Source: Acholeplasmataceae bacterium UBA6190 | GTDB lineage: Bacteria; Bacillota_I; Bacilli_A; Acholeplasmatales; Acholeplasmataceae | Assembly: GCA_002422045.1 (NCBI GenBank) | Contig: DITG01000107.1 | Location: 13,905 to 20,103, forward strand | Length of the DNA stretch: 6,199 nt | Reading direction: 5' to 3' | Part shown: positions 1-6,199 of the stretch, piece after piece | How the letters are laid out: every line of letters begins with the position of its first letter | Position numbering within the stretch: the stretch's first letter is position 1 | Translations under genes and position numbers: made by a program | Notes under the pieces: model-generated | What the model was told of the DNA's origin: nothing | Databases searched by the model: none | Seen by the model: only the letters and a program-made list of their open reading frames with translations

Positions 1-30
1 ATTTTTTTTATGAAAGAAAATTCATTGGAT

Positions 31-62
31 GAAAATAAAAGACGAAGCATATCTGCTCCGCC
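31..62 (-). terminator. Intrinsic terminator closing the operon
   Basis: Read on the minus strand, GGCGGAGCA and TGCTTCGTC form a 9-bp stem (two G-U pairs) around a GATA loop, followed directly by TTTTATTTT. This is a classic rho-independent terminator, and it lies about 28 bases past the stop of the last hydrolase gene (90-896). The stem could also form in plus-strand RNA, but there it is followed by ATTTCTTG, a poor U-tract, so it is mainly a minus-strand terminator. Confidence 0.85.
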
Positions 63-89
63 ATTTCTTGTACTAATGCTGATCAATCA

Positions 90-896
90 TCAATGCATAT
101 GCTTATGAATAAACCCAATCATTAATGTCTGTAACTCATCGGGTTTCTCAAATATTGCCACATGACCACAATGCTTTAATACGACAAACTCACTGCCTTG
201 AATCTCAGCATGAATCTTCTCTGAGCATTTCAACGGCTTCAAATGATCTTGATCTCCGCAGATCACAAGTGTCGGTGCTTTGATTTCTTTCAAGCGATCC
301 GTCATATCAACATCACTGATGAAGGTCTCATACAACTTGATCTGACCTTCAAAATAAGCCTCAGGTACTTGAGCGGTTGCTTTCGCACGTTCTTCCATCA
401 TCATCTTATTGTTTTTCAAATACTCTTTTCCATAAATGCTTTTTGCAATCCCTTTGAAAAATTGATATCCATCTTTCAGTTTGCAAAGTTCAATCCAGCG
501 TTCGATTTCTTTTTTCATCTTCATATCGATTTCAGATGTCGAATCGATGATGATCAGTGATTTGACAAACTCAGGATATCTGAATCCGATGTTCATTGCA
601 ACCTCTCCACCATAACTCGTGCCCACAAAATGAGCCTGATGAATCCCAAGTTGTTTCAAGATCATAATCGTCTCTTCCGCATGTTCCTTAAACGTATAAG
701 GTCCTTCAGGCTGATCGCTTCTGAGCTGTCCTTTGAAGTCGTGCAAAACCACTCTAAAATCGTTTTTAACGAAGTATTTCATTAAGGTATACCAACTACT
801 TGTCGATGCCATGACACCGTTTAAAAAGACGACTGTTTCACCTTTTGGATAACCCAAGTCTTCCACATGTAATTTGAAATGCTTAATCGATAACAT
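90..896 (-). CDS. Alpha/beta hydrolase (third of three in cluster)
   Basis: This 268-residue cytoplasmic protein (no signal peptide) has the alpha/beta hydrolase fold. The nucleophile elbow G-T-S-Y-G-G puts Ser94 as nucleophile, D217 in GDQDHLKP is the likely acid, and H245 in CGHVA completes the triad. The usual HG oxyanion motif after strand beta-3 is NG here (FLNGVMAST, N26-G27). A helical cap lies at about residues 125-200. Motifs and spacing match the hydrolase at 1843-2664 closely (both Ser94, LNGxMxSTxSW, SYGGEVA), so the two look like paralogues. The start is supported by GGAGGAG six bases upstream (903-909). The gene ends in tandem TGA TGA (92-87). It lies 37 bases beyond the preceding gene, across a terminator-like hairpin, so its expression may be partly uncoupled. 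Substrate is unknown: esterase, lactonase, C-C hydrolase or thioesterase are all possible. Confidence 0.9.
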   Translation of the reverse strand: MLSIKHFKLHVEDLGYPKGETVVFLNGVMASTSSWYTLMKYFVKNDFRVVLHDFKGQLRSDQPEGPYTFKEHAEETIMILKQLGIHQAHFVGTSYGGEVAMNIGFRYPEFVKSLIIIDSTSEIDMKMKKEIERWIELCKLKDGYQFFKGIAKSIYGKEYLKNNKMMMEERAKATAQVPEAYFEGQIKLYETFISDVDMTDRLKEIKAPTLVICGDQDHLKPLKCSEKIHAEIQGSEFVVLKHCGHVAIFEKPDELQTLMIGFIHKHMH

Positions 897-910
897 CTAT
901 TTCTCCTCCA

Positions 911-935
911 AATCAAAAAGGGCTCGAAAGCCCTT
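911..935 (-). terminator. Intergenic terminator/attenuator with UUCG loop
   Basis: On the minus strand AAGGGCT (935-929) pairs with AGCCCTT (924-918) around a TTCG loop, and the stem runs straight into TTTTT then GATTT. The 5' arm overlaps the TAA stop of the hydrolase gene at 934-1821. It has the form of an intrinsic terminator, yet only about 20 bases separate it from the start codon of the next hydrolase, leaving no room for a promoter in between. Partial termination that lowers expression of the last gene is the likely role; protecting the 3' end of the upstream message is the alternative. Confidence 0.7.
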
Positions 936-1821
936 ATGTGTTGATGAAATCCAAGATATCTTGGGTCAATTGATCAGGTACATCCACAAGCGGTGAATGA
1001 CCACATTGATCATAGACAACGAGCTGCGATTGTTTTTCCAAGGCTTTGAAATTATCCGTGACCATATACTCAGGCACAACAATATCCTGTCTGCCCCATG
1101 TATGTAAAACAGGGCATTTGATCTTACCAATATTCTGTGTTCCTGCATTGTAAAAGTTATGCGTTTCTGACATATTCAAATTGGCAAGCGCCCAGTCTGC
1201 GTCAATCAGGTTTCTCTGCTTCAGTGATTCGTTGATCCATAAGGTATTGTCTTCAACTGAAGGTTTGTTGACCGTGTAAATGGTCTTGTCGAAAATATAG
1301 CTCATGATGGGGAAATTCTTCGTTCTCATCGCTTCCAAGAGTGGAACAACCTGGATAGGGTCTTTACCCATTTCTTCAGGTGATTCATAAGCTTGACCGA
1401 ATAAGAATTGGTTGTTGTCACCCTTCTTGAAGACTGGATAACCACGATGGGTCGTTGAGTTGATGAGAATCAGTTTCTCGACGAGTTCAGGATGATAAGC
1501 CGCAAGTTCCATAGCAACTCCGCCACCAAGACTCCATCCGACAACCAAAGCGCTTTTCAGATCCTTGGCTTGCATGAAGAGTCGGATATCTTCTGCAAAG
1601 TCCTTCAAAGACGAAATGCGTCGGTAATACGATGAATCTCCATACCCGCGCAGATCAGGTGCAAGCACTCTGATGTCTTTAGGTAATCTTTCAAACAAAG
1701 GTGTATAGTGCATCGAGGAAGAAAAATTGCCATGAATGAGCAAGAGGGTTTGCTGACCTGCTCCTTGTTCGAGATAGTGAATCACTTCACCATTTTTGAT
1801 TACAACTTGTCTTTTTTCCAT
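934..1821 (-). CDS. Alpha/beta hydrolase (second of three, divergent type)
   Basis: This 295-residue soluble alpha/beta hydrolase has a canonical HG oxyanion motif (LLLIHGNFSSS, H30-G31), the DLRGYGDS segment at 56-63, the nucleophile elbow G-W-S-L-G-G (Ser97), the acid Asp246 in GRQDIVVP, and His275 in CGHSP. The triad is complete and the cap (about 125-225) is somewhat longer than in the two flanking hydrolases. Its elbow (WSLGG rather than SYGGE) and HG motif set it apart from those two, so it is unlikely to be a recent copy of either. The start has AGAGG seven bases upstream (1829-1833). It follows the previous hydrolase by 21 bases, so they are almost certainly co-transcribed. Proteins of this general form include esterases, enol-lactonases, MhpC-type C-C hydrolases and haloperoxidase-like enzymes; the sequence does not decide among them. 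Confidence 0.9.
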   Translation of the reverse strand: MEKRQVVIKNGEVIHYLEQGAGQQTLLLIHGNFSSSMHYTPLFERLPKDIRVLAPDLRGYGDSSYYRRISSLKDFAEDIRLFMQAKDLKSALVVGWSLGGGVAMELAAYHPELVEKLILINSTTHRGYPVFKKGDNNQFLFGQAYESPEEMGKDPIQVVPLLEAMRTKNFPIMSYIFDKTIYTVNKPSVEDNTLWINESLKQRNLIDADWALANLNMSETHNFYNAGTQNIGKIKCPVLHTWGRQDIVVPEYMVTDNFKALEKQSQLVVYDQCGHSPLVDVPDQLTQDILDFINT

Positions 1822-1842
1822 AACATAACCTCTTTCTATGAA

Positions 1843-2664
1843 TTAGATCGTAAATGTGGTTTCCAAAGCATTGATGAATCCGAGGACGAGTGTGACAAAA
1901 AGAATTGGCTTCTCATACATTGAAGCATGACCGACACCTGGTAGGATCACCATCTCGGCATTCGGTATGGCTTTTTTAAGTTCTTTCTGATTTTGAATCG
2001 GTGTGAGATAATCTTCATCTGCAGCAACAATCAACGTCGGTGCTGTAATCTGATTCAGCTCGTTTCTTGCATCAAAGGACTCAGCACTGTTCGTGAGTCG
2101 TTCCATGGCATCCAAGAAGACAGGATTTGAAAAAATTGGTAACAGATAGGCTTCACGCTTTTTCATCCAGTCCAGTCTTGCTTCATAATAACTGGGCGAA
2201 TAGATGACAGGAATGGTTGCCTTATAATAGGTCGAACCGTCTCTGGTCTTCCCAATCGCATTCCACTGTTTGCCGATTTCAGCAAGCCATGGTGATGTGT
2301 AAGGTGTTGTATTGAACAAGACCATCCGGTCGACTTTGTTCGGGAATTTTGCTGCAAAGAGTATGGCAACTTCTCCACCATAGGAAATGCCAACCAAGGA
2401 TACCTTGATCAGTTTTAATGTCTTCAAGAGACTTTCGATGATATCCACTTGAATCGATTGTGTATAAGCACTATTGTCCAGACGGTCGCTTTGTCCCTGA
2501 TCGATGAAATCCAAACGAATGAGCTGATTGTTGGATGAGAGCGTCTTGACAAAGGGTTCCCAGCTTTTGGTACTCATCATGATCCCATTGAGGATCAGTA
2601 TGGGTTTGCCTTCTCCTTGAACGTCGTAATAGATATTTCTGCCTTTGAAGTCTAGGATAGCCAT
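1843..2664 (-). CDS. Alpha/beta hydrolase (first of three, coupled to CoA-transferase)
   Basis: This 273-residue soluble alpha/beta hydrolase has nucleophile Ser94 in GISYGGE, likely acid Asp218 in DEDYLTP, and His246 in GVGHAS. As in the hydrolase at 90-896, the oxyanion HG motif is replaced by NG (LNGIMMSTKSW, N26-G27), and a DFIDQGQSD segment (52-60) stands where DxRGxGxS usually lies. Its ATG overlaps the TGA stop of the upstream CoA-transferase gene by one base (TGATG), and no convincing Shine-Dalgarno precedes it, so translation is probably coupled to that gene. This ties the hydrolase most tightly to the CoA-transferase step, for example releasing the acid that is then activated, or hydrolysing a CoA-ester product. 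The true substrate is unknown. It ends in TAA. Confidence 0.9.
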   Translation of the reverse strand: MAILDFKGRNIYYDVQGEGKPILILNGIMMSTKSWEPFVKTLSSNNQLIRLDFIDQGQSDRLDNSAYTQSIQVDIIESLLKTLKLIKVSLVGISYGGEVAILFAAKFPNKVDRMVLFNTTPYTSPWLAEIGKQWNAIGKTRDGSTYYKATIPVIYSPSYYEARLDWMKKREAYLLPIFSNPVFLDAMERLTNSAESFDARNELNQITAPTLIVAADEDYLTPIQNQKELKKAIPNAEMVILPGVGHASMYEKPILFVTLVLGFINALETTFTI

Positions 2665-3974
2665 CAGCTTTGAATGTAACCGAGATTGACGGCTTCAGCT
2701 CTGAGCTCGTCTCTAAACTTAGGATGCGCGATTGAAATCAACAGTTGGACACGTTCAGCAACCGATGTGCCTCTCAAGGAGACTAAACCGTATTCGGTGA
2801 CCACGTGATCGACATCCGCACGGGATAACGTCACGGCTGCACCTGGTTTGAGGAAGGGCACGATCTTCGAAATCTCTTCACGTTCGCCAGTCACAGGATT
2901 TTTAACAGAAGCTGTCGAATAGAGTGTGATGAAACTCATCCCGCCTTTGGAGTTCTGAGCACCTACCGCAGTATCGACTTGTCCACCAGTGCCTGAAAAC
3001 TGACGATGACCGATCGATTCGGAAGCACATTGTCCGGTGAGATCCACTTCAATCGTGGTATTGATGGAGACTTGATTGTCATTGAGTCCGATGATTGCTG
3101 GATCGTTGACATAATGACCGTTTAAGATTTGAACGGATGGATTGTTATCGATGAAATCATAAAGTTCCTGAGAACCCAGTGCGAAACAGCAGACATGCTT
3201 GCCGTTGTGTGTTTTCTTGCGCTTGCCATTGGCAGCGCCTGCCTTGACGAGTTTCATCAGGCCAGTGGTAAACATTTCAGTATGGATACCCAAATCCTTC
3301 TTGTGCATGAGTGCATGCGCTACAGCATTCGGTATACCACCGATGCCCAGTTGAAGGGTTGCACCATTCTTGACTTTTTCAGCGATGAAATTCCCGATGG
3401 CGATATCTTTCTCATTGGGTTCTGCATCGGGAAGTACGGGTGGGTAATAATCGACATTCACGATATAGTCCACTTCGCTTTGATGGACTTCGAGATCGCC
3501 AAATGTGCGAGGGAAATGGGGTGAGACTTCTAAGATGACGATATCAGCGAGATCAACCGCTTCCTTCTCATAAACATTCGATAAGGAAAGTGACATGAAT
3601 CCATGTTTGTCAGGAGGCGTAGCAGTTCCTACAAAAAGATTCGGTTTGACATGCTCAAAACGCTTACGACCAGCCAGGTGCAAGTGATTCGGAATAAAAC
3701 TGATATTGCCATTGTCGTGTGCCTTTCTCAAGGACGCACCATAAAACCAGCTGTCAACTGAAAATGATGATTTATACATAGGATTGATCATAAACTCAGC
3801 ATTTTCAAATGGTAAACAATTGGTGACCTTCACATTGGTCACTTGTTGTGCACGTTCATGTAAAATCTTTAGGAATTCTTTCGGTTCCGCTCCGGCCATG
3901 CCAAGTACGACGACATCATTGGATTTGACCAATAAGGTCGCTTCTGTTGCCGTGATGATTTTTGGAGTCTTCAT
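2664..3974 (-). CDS. Acetyl-CoA hydrolase/4-hydroxybutyrate CoA-transferase family protein
   Basis: This 436-residue cytoplasmic enzyme has the length and motifs of the Cat2/AbfT and butyryl-CoA:acetate CoA-transferase group, which move CoA between carboxylic acids through a glutamyl-CoA thioester. Visible motifs are GIGGIPNAV (about 210-218), GIHTEM with the presumed catalytic Glu233 (close in position to Glu238 of the clostridial enzymes, from memory), and SGTGGQVD (about 327-334). The C-terminal segment FLKPGAAVTLSRADVDHVVTEYG through AHPKFRDEL (about 374-424) is typical of the family's C-terminal domain. The start chosen is the ATG at 3974, because AAAGAGG lies five bases upstream; two ATGs further out (3992, 3989) have no ribosome binding site and would add six residues. 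It ends in TGA overlapping the next gene's ATG. Acyl specificity (acetate, butyrate, 4-hydroxybutyrate or other) is not decided by sequence. Confidence 0.92.
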   Translation of the reverse strand: MKTPKIITATEATLLVKSNDVVVLGMAGAEPKEFLKILHERAQQVTNVKVTNCLPFENAEFMINPMYKSSFSVDSWFYGASLRKAHDNGNISFIPNHLHLAGRKRFEHVKPNLFVGTATPPDKHGFMSLSLSNVYEKEAVDLADIVILEVSPHFPRTFGDLEVHQSEVDYIVNVDYYPPVLPDAEPNEKDIAIGNFIAEKVKNGATLQLGIGGIPNAVAHALMHKKDLGIHTEMFTTGLMKLVKAGAANGKRKKTHNGKHVCCFALGSQELYDFIDNNPSVQILNGHYVNDPAIIGLNDNQVSINTTIEVDLTGQCASESIGHRQFSGTGGQVDTAVGAQNSKGGMSFITLYSTASVKNPVTGEREEISKIVPFLKPGAAVTLSRADVDHVVTEYGLVSLRGTSVAERVQLLISIAHPKFRDELRAEAVNLGYIQS

Positions 3975-3979
3975 ATATG

Positions 3980-3986
3980 CCTCTTT
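3980..3986 (-). promoter_or_regulatory. Ribosome binding site deciding the CoA-transferase start
   Basis: On the minus strand AAAGAGG sits five bases before the ATG at 3974-3972. The upstream in-frame ATGs at 3992 and 3989 are preceded only by CTCTCCACAATTT, which has no purine-rich match. The site therefore favours the shorter protein beginning MKTPK. Confidence 0.7.
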
Positions 3987-4004
3987 CATCATAAATTGTG
4001 GAGA

Positions 4005-4026
4005 GGGGGAGAGTTTCCCCTCCCCC
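4005..4026 (-). other. GC-rich intergenic hairpin without U-tract
   Basis: On the minus strand GGGGGAG (4026-4020) pairs with CTCCCCC (4011-4005), a perfect 7-bp stem with a possible extra G-C pair inside a small mismatch. It lies 20 bases after the TAA of the binding-protein gene and about 30 bases before the CoA-transferase ATG. No T-run follows in the minus direction, so it does not look like an intrinsic terminator. A stable hairpin here more likely shields the 3' end of the binding-protein message from exonucleases, giving it more product than the genes after it; this role is inferred. Confidence 0.6.
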
Positions 4027-4046
4027 AGTACACTTTTTATTTTAAC

Positions 4047-5807
4047 TTATTTTGCCTGAATTTGAGTGATTGTTTCGATATTTCTAACCTTCGCCCAAGC
4101 TGGAGTTCCAGTTGCGAGTGAAAGCTTCAGAAGTGCCATGGATGCAATACCCCAACGCTTGCCTTCTGTAAAGTCAATCTGGCCACCCATTGGAATGATG
4201 ATTGGAGCGGATTCCATTGCCTTGATGTAAGATTCCCAAGTTAACGTTTCAGCGCCGACTCTTTGTAGACCTTCAACAAAGACTGCAGCTGCGATATAAC
4301 CAGCCATTGCAAATGAGTTTGCAGCATAGCCAGCTTGACCTGCAGCGATCATGTCGTTTGCAAATGTCCAATAAGCTGCTGATAATCCGTTAACGCCAGC
4401 TGGATCAACGATATCAAGCCATGCATTGGCATACATGTCAAATCCGTAAGTGACTGCTGGGTCAACTGATGTTCCGTCAGCATTAACATAGGATGTGAAG
4501 ACAGGTACAGTGACACCGTTCGCGTTGAGCGCACCGACAGCAGCCTTGAATGGTGCTTGGTTCGCTGCAACGATGACTGCGGAGACACCTTGTGAAATCA
4601 GGTCAAGTACAGCACTGTTGAGTGCAGATGAATCTGCAGCAGTGAAGGATTTGTAGACAAATGAAGTGACTCTGGTTTCAACGATGGCTTGAACTTCGAT
4701 ACCAGCCTTGATGGAGTTACCGACATCATCTGGTGTATAGAGAACGCCGATCTTCGCGTTAGATGCTAATTTTGCATCTTTGTTTGCTCCGAACAATGCT
4801 TCGTTCAGTGCGCGTGCAGCCATGATTCTACCATCTGTCTTGTAAATGGGCTGAACAGCCATGACTGGGTTGCCAAGACCTTGTGCCTTTTCAAAATAGA
4901 GTGCGTTGATACCAGTTGCCGCGTAAACCATTGGAACGCCAACTTGTTGGATATAACCTAATGTAGCACCAACGGTTGGTGTACCGAAATGACCAACGAG
5001 TGCAAAGACATTGTCTTCTTCAACGAGTTTCTTGGTATAGTTCAAACCAGTTTCTGCGTTGAATGTGTCGTCATAAGTGACAAAGTTGATGGTACGACCT
5101 GCAACCCCGCCCGCATCGTTAATCTTCTTGAAATAAGCTTTGATACCTTCATTGAATGGCACGCCAACGGCTGCAAAGAAACCAGAAGTTGCTGCAGTGT
5201 TACCAACGGTAATCGTTGTTCCTGTGACACCTTGGATGATGACTTCTCTGACCTTGTAACCGAATGTTGCAACTTTACCACCGAAAGTGATGGTTGCGAC
5301 ACCGTCATTCAAGACTGCTGTTGTAACAAATCCGCTTAATGTGTAAGCAGTTGTCGCTTCTCTATCGCCATTGTTGTAAACTGCTTCAACGACCATGCCT
5401 GCGTTGTTGAATGATTCACCGATTGCATAAGTCTGCTTGGTTGGCAATGAGACAATCTGGATGACCAAGAGTTCTCTTGGAAGGGTTGCGTCAAACACGA
5501 GGACAGTGAATGTAACGGATTTGCCTTCAAATGAAACGGTGATGGTCTTTTGACCAATCGTTGCTGAAGTGAATCCTGTCACTGTATATTCGCTTGCTGC
5601 AAGAACCTTGTCTGTACCATCTGAGTAGACGGCTTTGACTGAGAATCCTGTCATATCCAATGTTTCGTTCAATTGATACTCAGTCTTTGTGGCATTGGTC
5701 ACAACGATTAAGTTCTCAAGAGTTACGACTGTTTCTTCTTCAGGTGTGCATGCTGCAAACCCGAAAACGGTAAACAATGCTACGAGTAACAATAATACTT
5801 TTTTCAT
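4047..5807 (-). CDS. ABC transporter substrate-binding lipoprotein with two Ig-like domains
   Basis: This 586-residue protein starts with KK, a hydrophobic stretch and a lipobox FAAC, so Cys20 should be lipid-anchored to the outer face of the membrane. Residues about 29-104 and 112-187 are two successive beta-rich repeats of the bacterial Ig-like group 3 type (YxLNETLDMTGFSVKAVYSDG; YAIGESFNNAGMVVEAVYNNG). Residues about 195-580 form a LivJ/Peripla_BP_6 binding fold (FNEGIKAYFKKINDAGGVAG, VTYDD, LVGHFGTPT, VYAATG). The fold alone is the size of ordinary Liv-type binding proteins; the Ig-like pair adds about 170 residues as a stalk or wall-contact module. AAGGAG lies five bases before the ATG. 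The gene follows a LivF-type ATPase gene by 59 bases, so it most likely supplies ligand to that permease. The family binds branched-chain amino acids, amides, urea or aromatic acids; the ligand is not readable here. Confidence 0.93.
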   Translation of the reverse strand: MKKVLLLLVALFTVFGFAACTPEEETVVTLENLIVVTNATKTEYQLNETLDMTGFSVKAVYSDGTDKVLAASEYTVTGFTSATIGQKTITVSFEGKSVTFTVLVFDATLPRELLVIQIVSLPTKQTYAIGESFNNAGMVVEAVYNNGDREATTAYTLSGFVTTAVLNDGVATITFGGKVATFGYKVREVIIQGVTGTTITVGNTAATSGFFAAVGVPFNEGIKAYFKKINDAGGVAGRTINFVTYDDTFNAETGLNYTKKLVEEDNVFALVGHFGTPTVGATLGYIQQVGVPMVYAATGINALYFEKAQGLGNPVMAVQPIYKTDGRIMAARALNEALFGANKDAKLASNAKIGVLYTPDDVGNSIKAGIEVQAIVETRVTSFVYKSFTAADSSALNSAVLDLISQGVSAVIVAANQAPFKAAVGALNANGVTVPVFTSYVNADGTSVDPAVTYGFDMYANAWLDIVDPAGVNGLSAAYWTFANDMIAAGQAGYAANSFAMAGYIAAAVFVEGLQRVGAETLTWESYIKAMESAPIIIPMGGQIDFTEGKRWGIASMALLKLSLATGTPAWAKVRNIETITQIQAK

Positions 5808-5845
5808 ATTTTCTCCTTTTTTGCCTTAAGGCTATCTATTGTTTG

Positions 5846-5859
5846 CTGCTTGTAAGCAG
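5846..5859 (-). other. Small hairpin in the livF-binding protein gap
   Basis: CTGCT and AGCAG can pair around a 4-base loop (TACA on the minus strand) just after the stop of the LivF-type gene. The sequence after it in the minus direction (CAAACAATAG) is not a U-tract, so it is not a convincing terminator. It could be a processing or stability element, or chance. The rest of the 59-base gap holds the palindrome GCCTTAAGGC (5823-5832) and the binding-protein ribosome binding site; no clear promoter was seen. Confidence 0.3.
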
Positions 5860-5866
5860 TTTTAAC

Positions 5867-6199
5867 CTATTGTTGTGCACCAAGGTAAGCATGGACGAGT
5901 TCATCGTCTGACAGTAATGCTGCCCCGGTACCTTCTTTCTTCACGAGTCCGAGTTCCATCAGGTATGCATAGTCTGCAATCTTTAAGGTCTGGTACGCGT
6001 TTTGTTCGACAATCAAAATGGTTCTGCCGCGACGCTTGATTTCATTGATGATCTTGAAGATATCTCTGACAATCAAGGGTGCAAGTCCGAGTGATGGCTC
6101 GTCTAAGAGCAGCAACTTCGGTTTACCCATCAATGCTCTGCCGATGGCGAGCATTTGTTGTTCACCGCCTGAAAGTGTCGATGCCTGTTGTTTTCTGCG
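5867..6199 (-). CDS. livF: Branched-chain amino acid-type ABC transporter ATPase, C-terminal part
   Basis: The 5' end lies beyond the window; 110 C-terminal residues are present, open in frame to base 6199 and ending in TAG. The fragment begins just before the ABC signature LSGGEQQ, then carries Walker B with its catalytic Glu (LLLLDEPSLGLAP), and the segment LIVEQNA in which Gln replaces the switch His. The EQN form is characteristic of LivF, as opposed to LivG, which has EHD. The full family protein is about 235 residues, so roughly half is missing, including Walker A. LivF pairs with LivG to energise the LivH/LivM permease, whose genes would be expected to the right of the window. The binding-protein gene follows in the same direction, consistent with one transporter operon. 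The Liv label names the family; the substrate may not be leucine. Confidence 0.93.
   Translation of the reverse strand, partial: RRKQQASTLSGGEQQMLAIGRALMGKPKLLLLDEPSLGLAPLIVRDIFKIINEIKRRGRTILIVEQNAYQTLKIADYAYLMELGLVKKEGTGAALLSDDELVHAYLGAQQ

Noticed and set aside
1..50. Open minus-strand frame starting at an ATG (50-48) with GGAG just upstream, as a possible next gene
   Set aside because: The ATG and its apparent ribosome binding site are the loop and stem of the intrinsic terminator at 31-62; the match to GGAG is explained by the stem.
87..92. Tandem TGA TGA at the end of the last hydrolase, considered as code-4 Trp read-through
   Set aside because: The CoA-transferase gene also ends in TGA right at the next start, Trp is encoded by TGG, and read-through would run into the terminator stem.
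3129..3524. 131-codon open frame on the plus strand
   Set aside because: It lies fully opposite the well-supported CoA-transferase gene, shows no recognisable domain, and is best explained as an antisense shadow.
3993..4046. Possible promoter (TAAAAT) before the CoA-transferase gene
   Set aside because: No -35-like box lies at the right distance, and the AT-rich stretch is simply the end of the preceding gene.
4989..5339. Cys-rich 116-codon open frame on the plus strand
   Set aside because: It is antisense to the binding-lipoprotein gene; the cysteines come from reverse-reading Ala/Thr-rich codons, and there is no independent support.
5808..5866. Possible promoter for the binding-protein gene
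   Set aside because: No pair of -35 and -10 boxes with proper spacing was found; partial matches such as TTACAA and TAGATA are only 11 bases apart.
5846..5866. Plus-strand terminator (CTGCT/AGCAG stem followed by TTTTAACC)
   Set aside because: The stem is short, the T-run is only four bases, and no plus-strand gene exists to need it.

Overview
The window reads as one minus-strand gene cluster from a Bacillota- or Mycoplasmatota-like bacterium. The clues are strong GGAG-type ribosome binding sites, base composition that looks moderately AT-rich by eye, a short lysine-started lipoprotein signal, and group-3 Ig-like domains on a surface lipoprotein. An Acholeplasma/Izemoplasma-type relative would fit, but this is inference. 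TGA is used as a stop (two genes end in it) and Trp is encoded by TGG, so the mycoplasma code 4 does not apply.

In transcription order (right to left): 6199-5867 is the C-terminal part of a LivF-type ABC transporter ATPase, cut by the window edge. 5807-4047 is a substrate-binding lipoprotein of the LivJ/Peripla_BP_6 type carrying two Ig-like domains between the lipid anchor and the binding fold. A short gap with a strong GC hairpin (4026-4005) follows. 3974-2664 is an acetyl-CoA hydrolase/4-hydroxybutyrate CoA-transferase family protein. It overlaps by one base a first alpha/beta hydrolase (2664-1843), which is followed 21 bases later by a second, divergent alpha/beta hydrolase (1821-934). 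A UUCG-loop terminator-like hairpin overlaps the stop of that gene, and a third alpha/beta hydrolase (896-90) lies just beyond it. A clear intrinsic terminator at 62-31 closes the cluster. No gene is supported on the plus strand, and no gap exceeds 100 bases.

Taken together, the layout suggests an uptake-and-activation module. The lipoprotein and Liv-type permease import a small organic compound, one or more Ser-Asp-His hydrolases cleave an ester, lactone, amide or thioester bond, and the CoA-transferase loads the freed carboxylic acid onto CoA. The actual substrate cannot be read from the sequence. The proteins belong to known families; the combination of three hydrolases with a CoA-transferase behind a Liv transporter, and the Ig-fused binding protein, are the parts that merit a second look.
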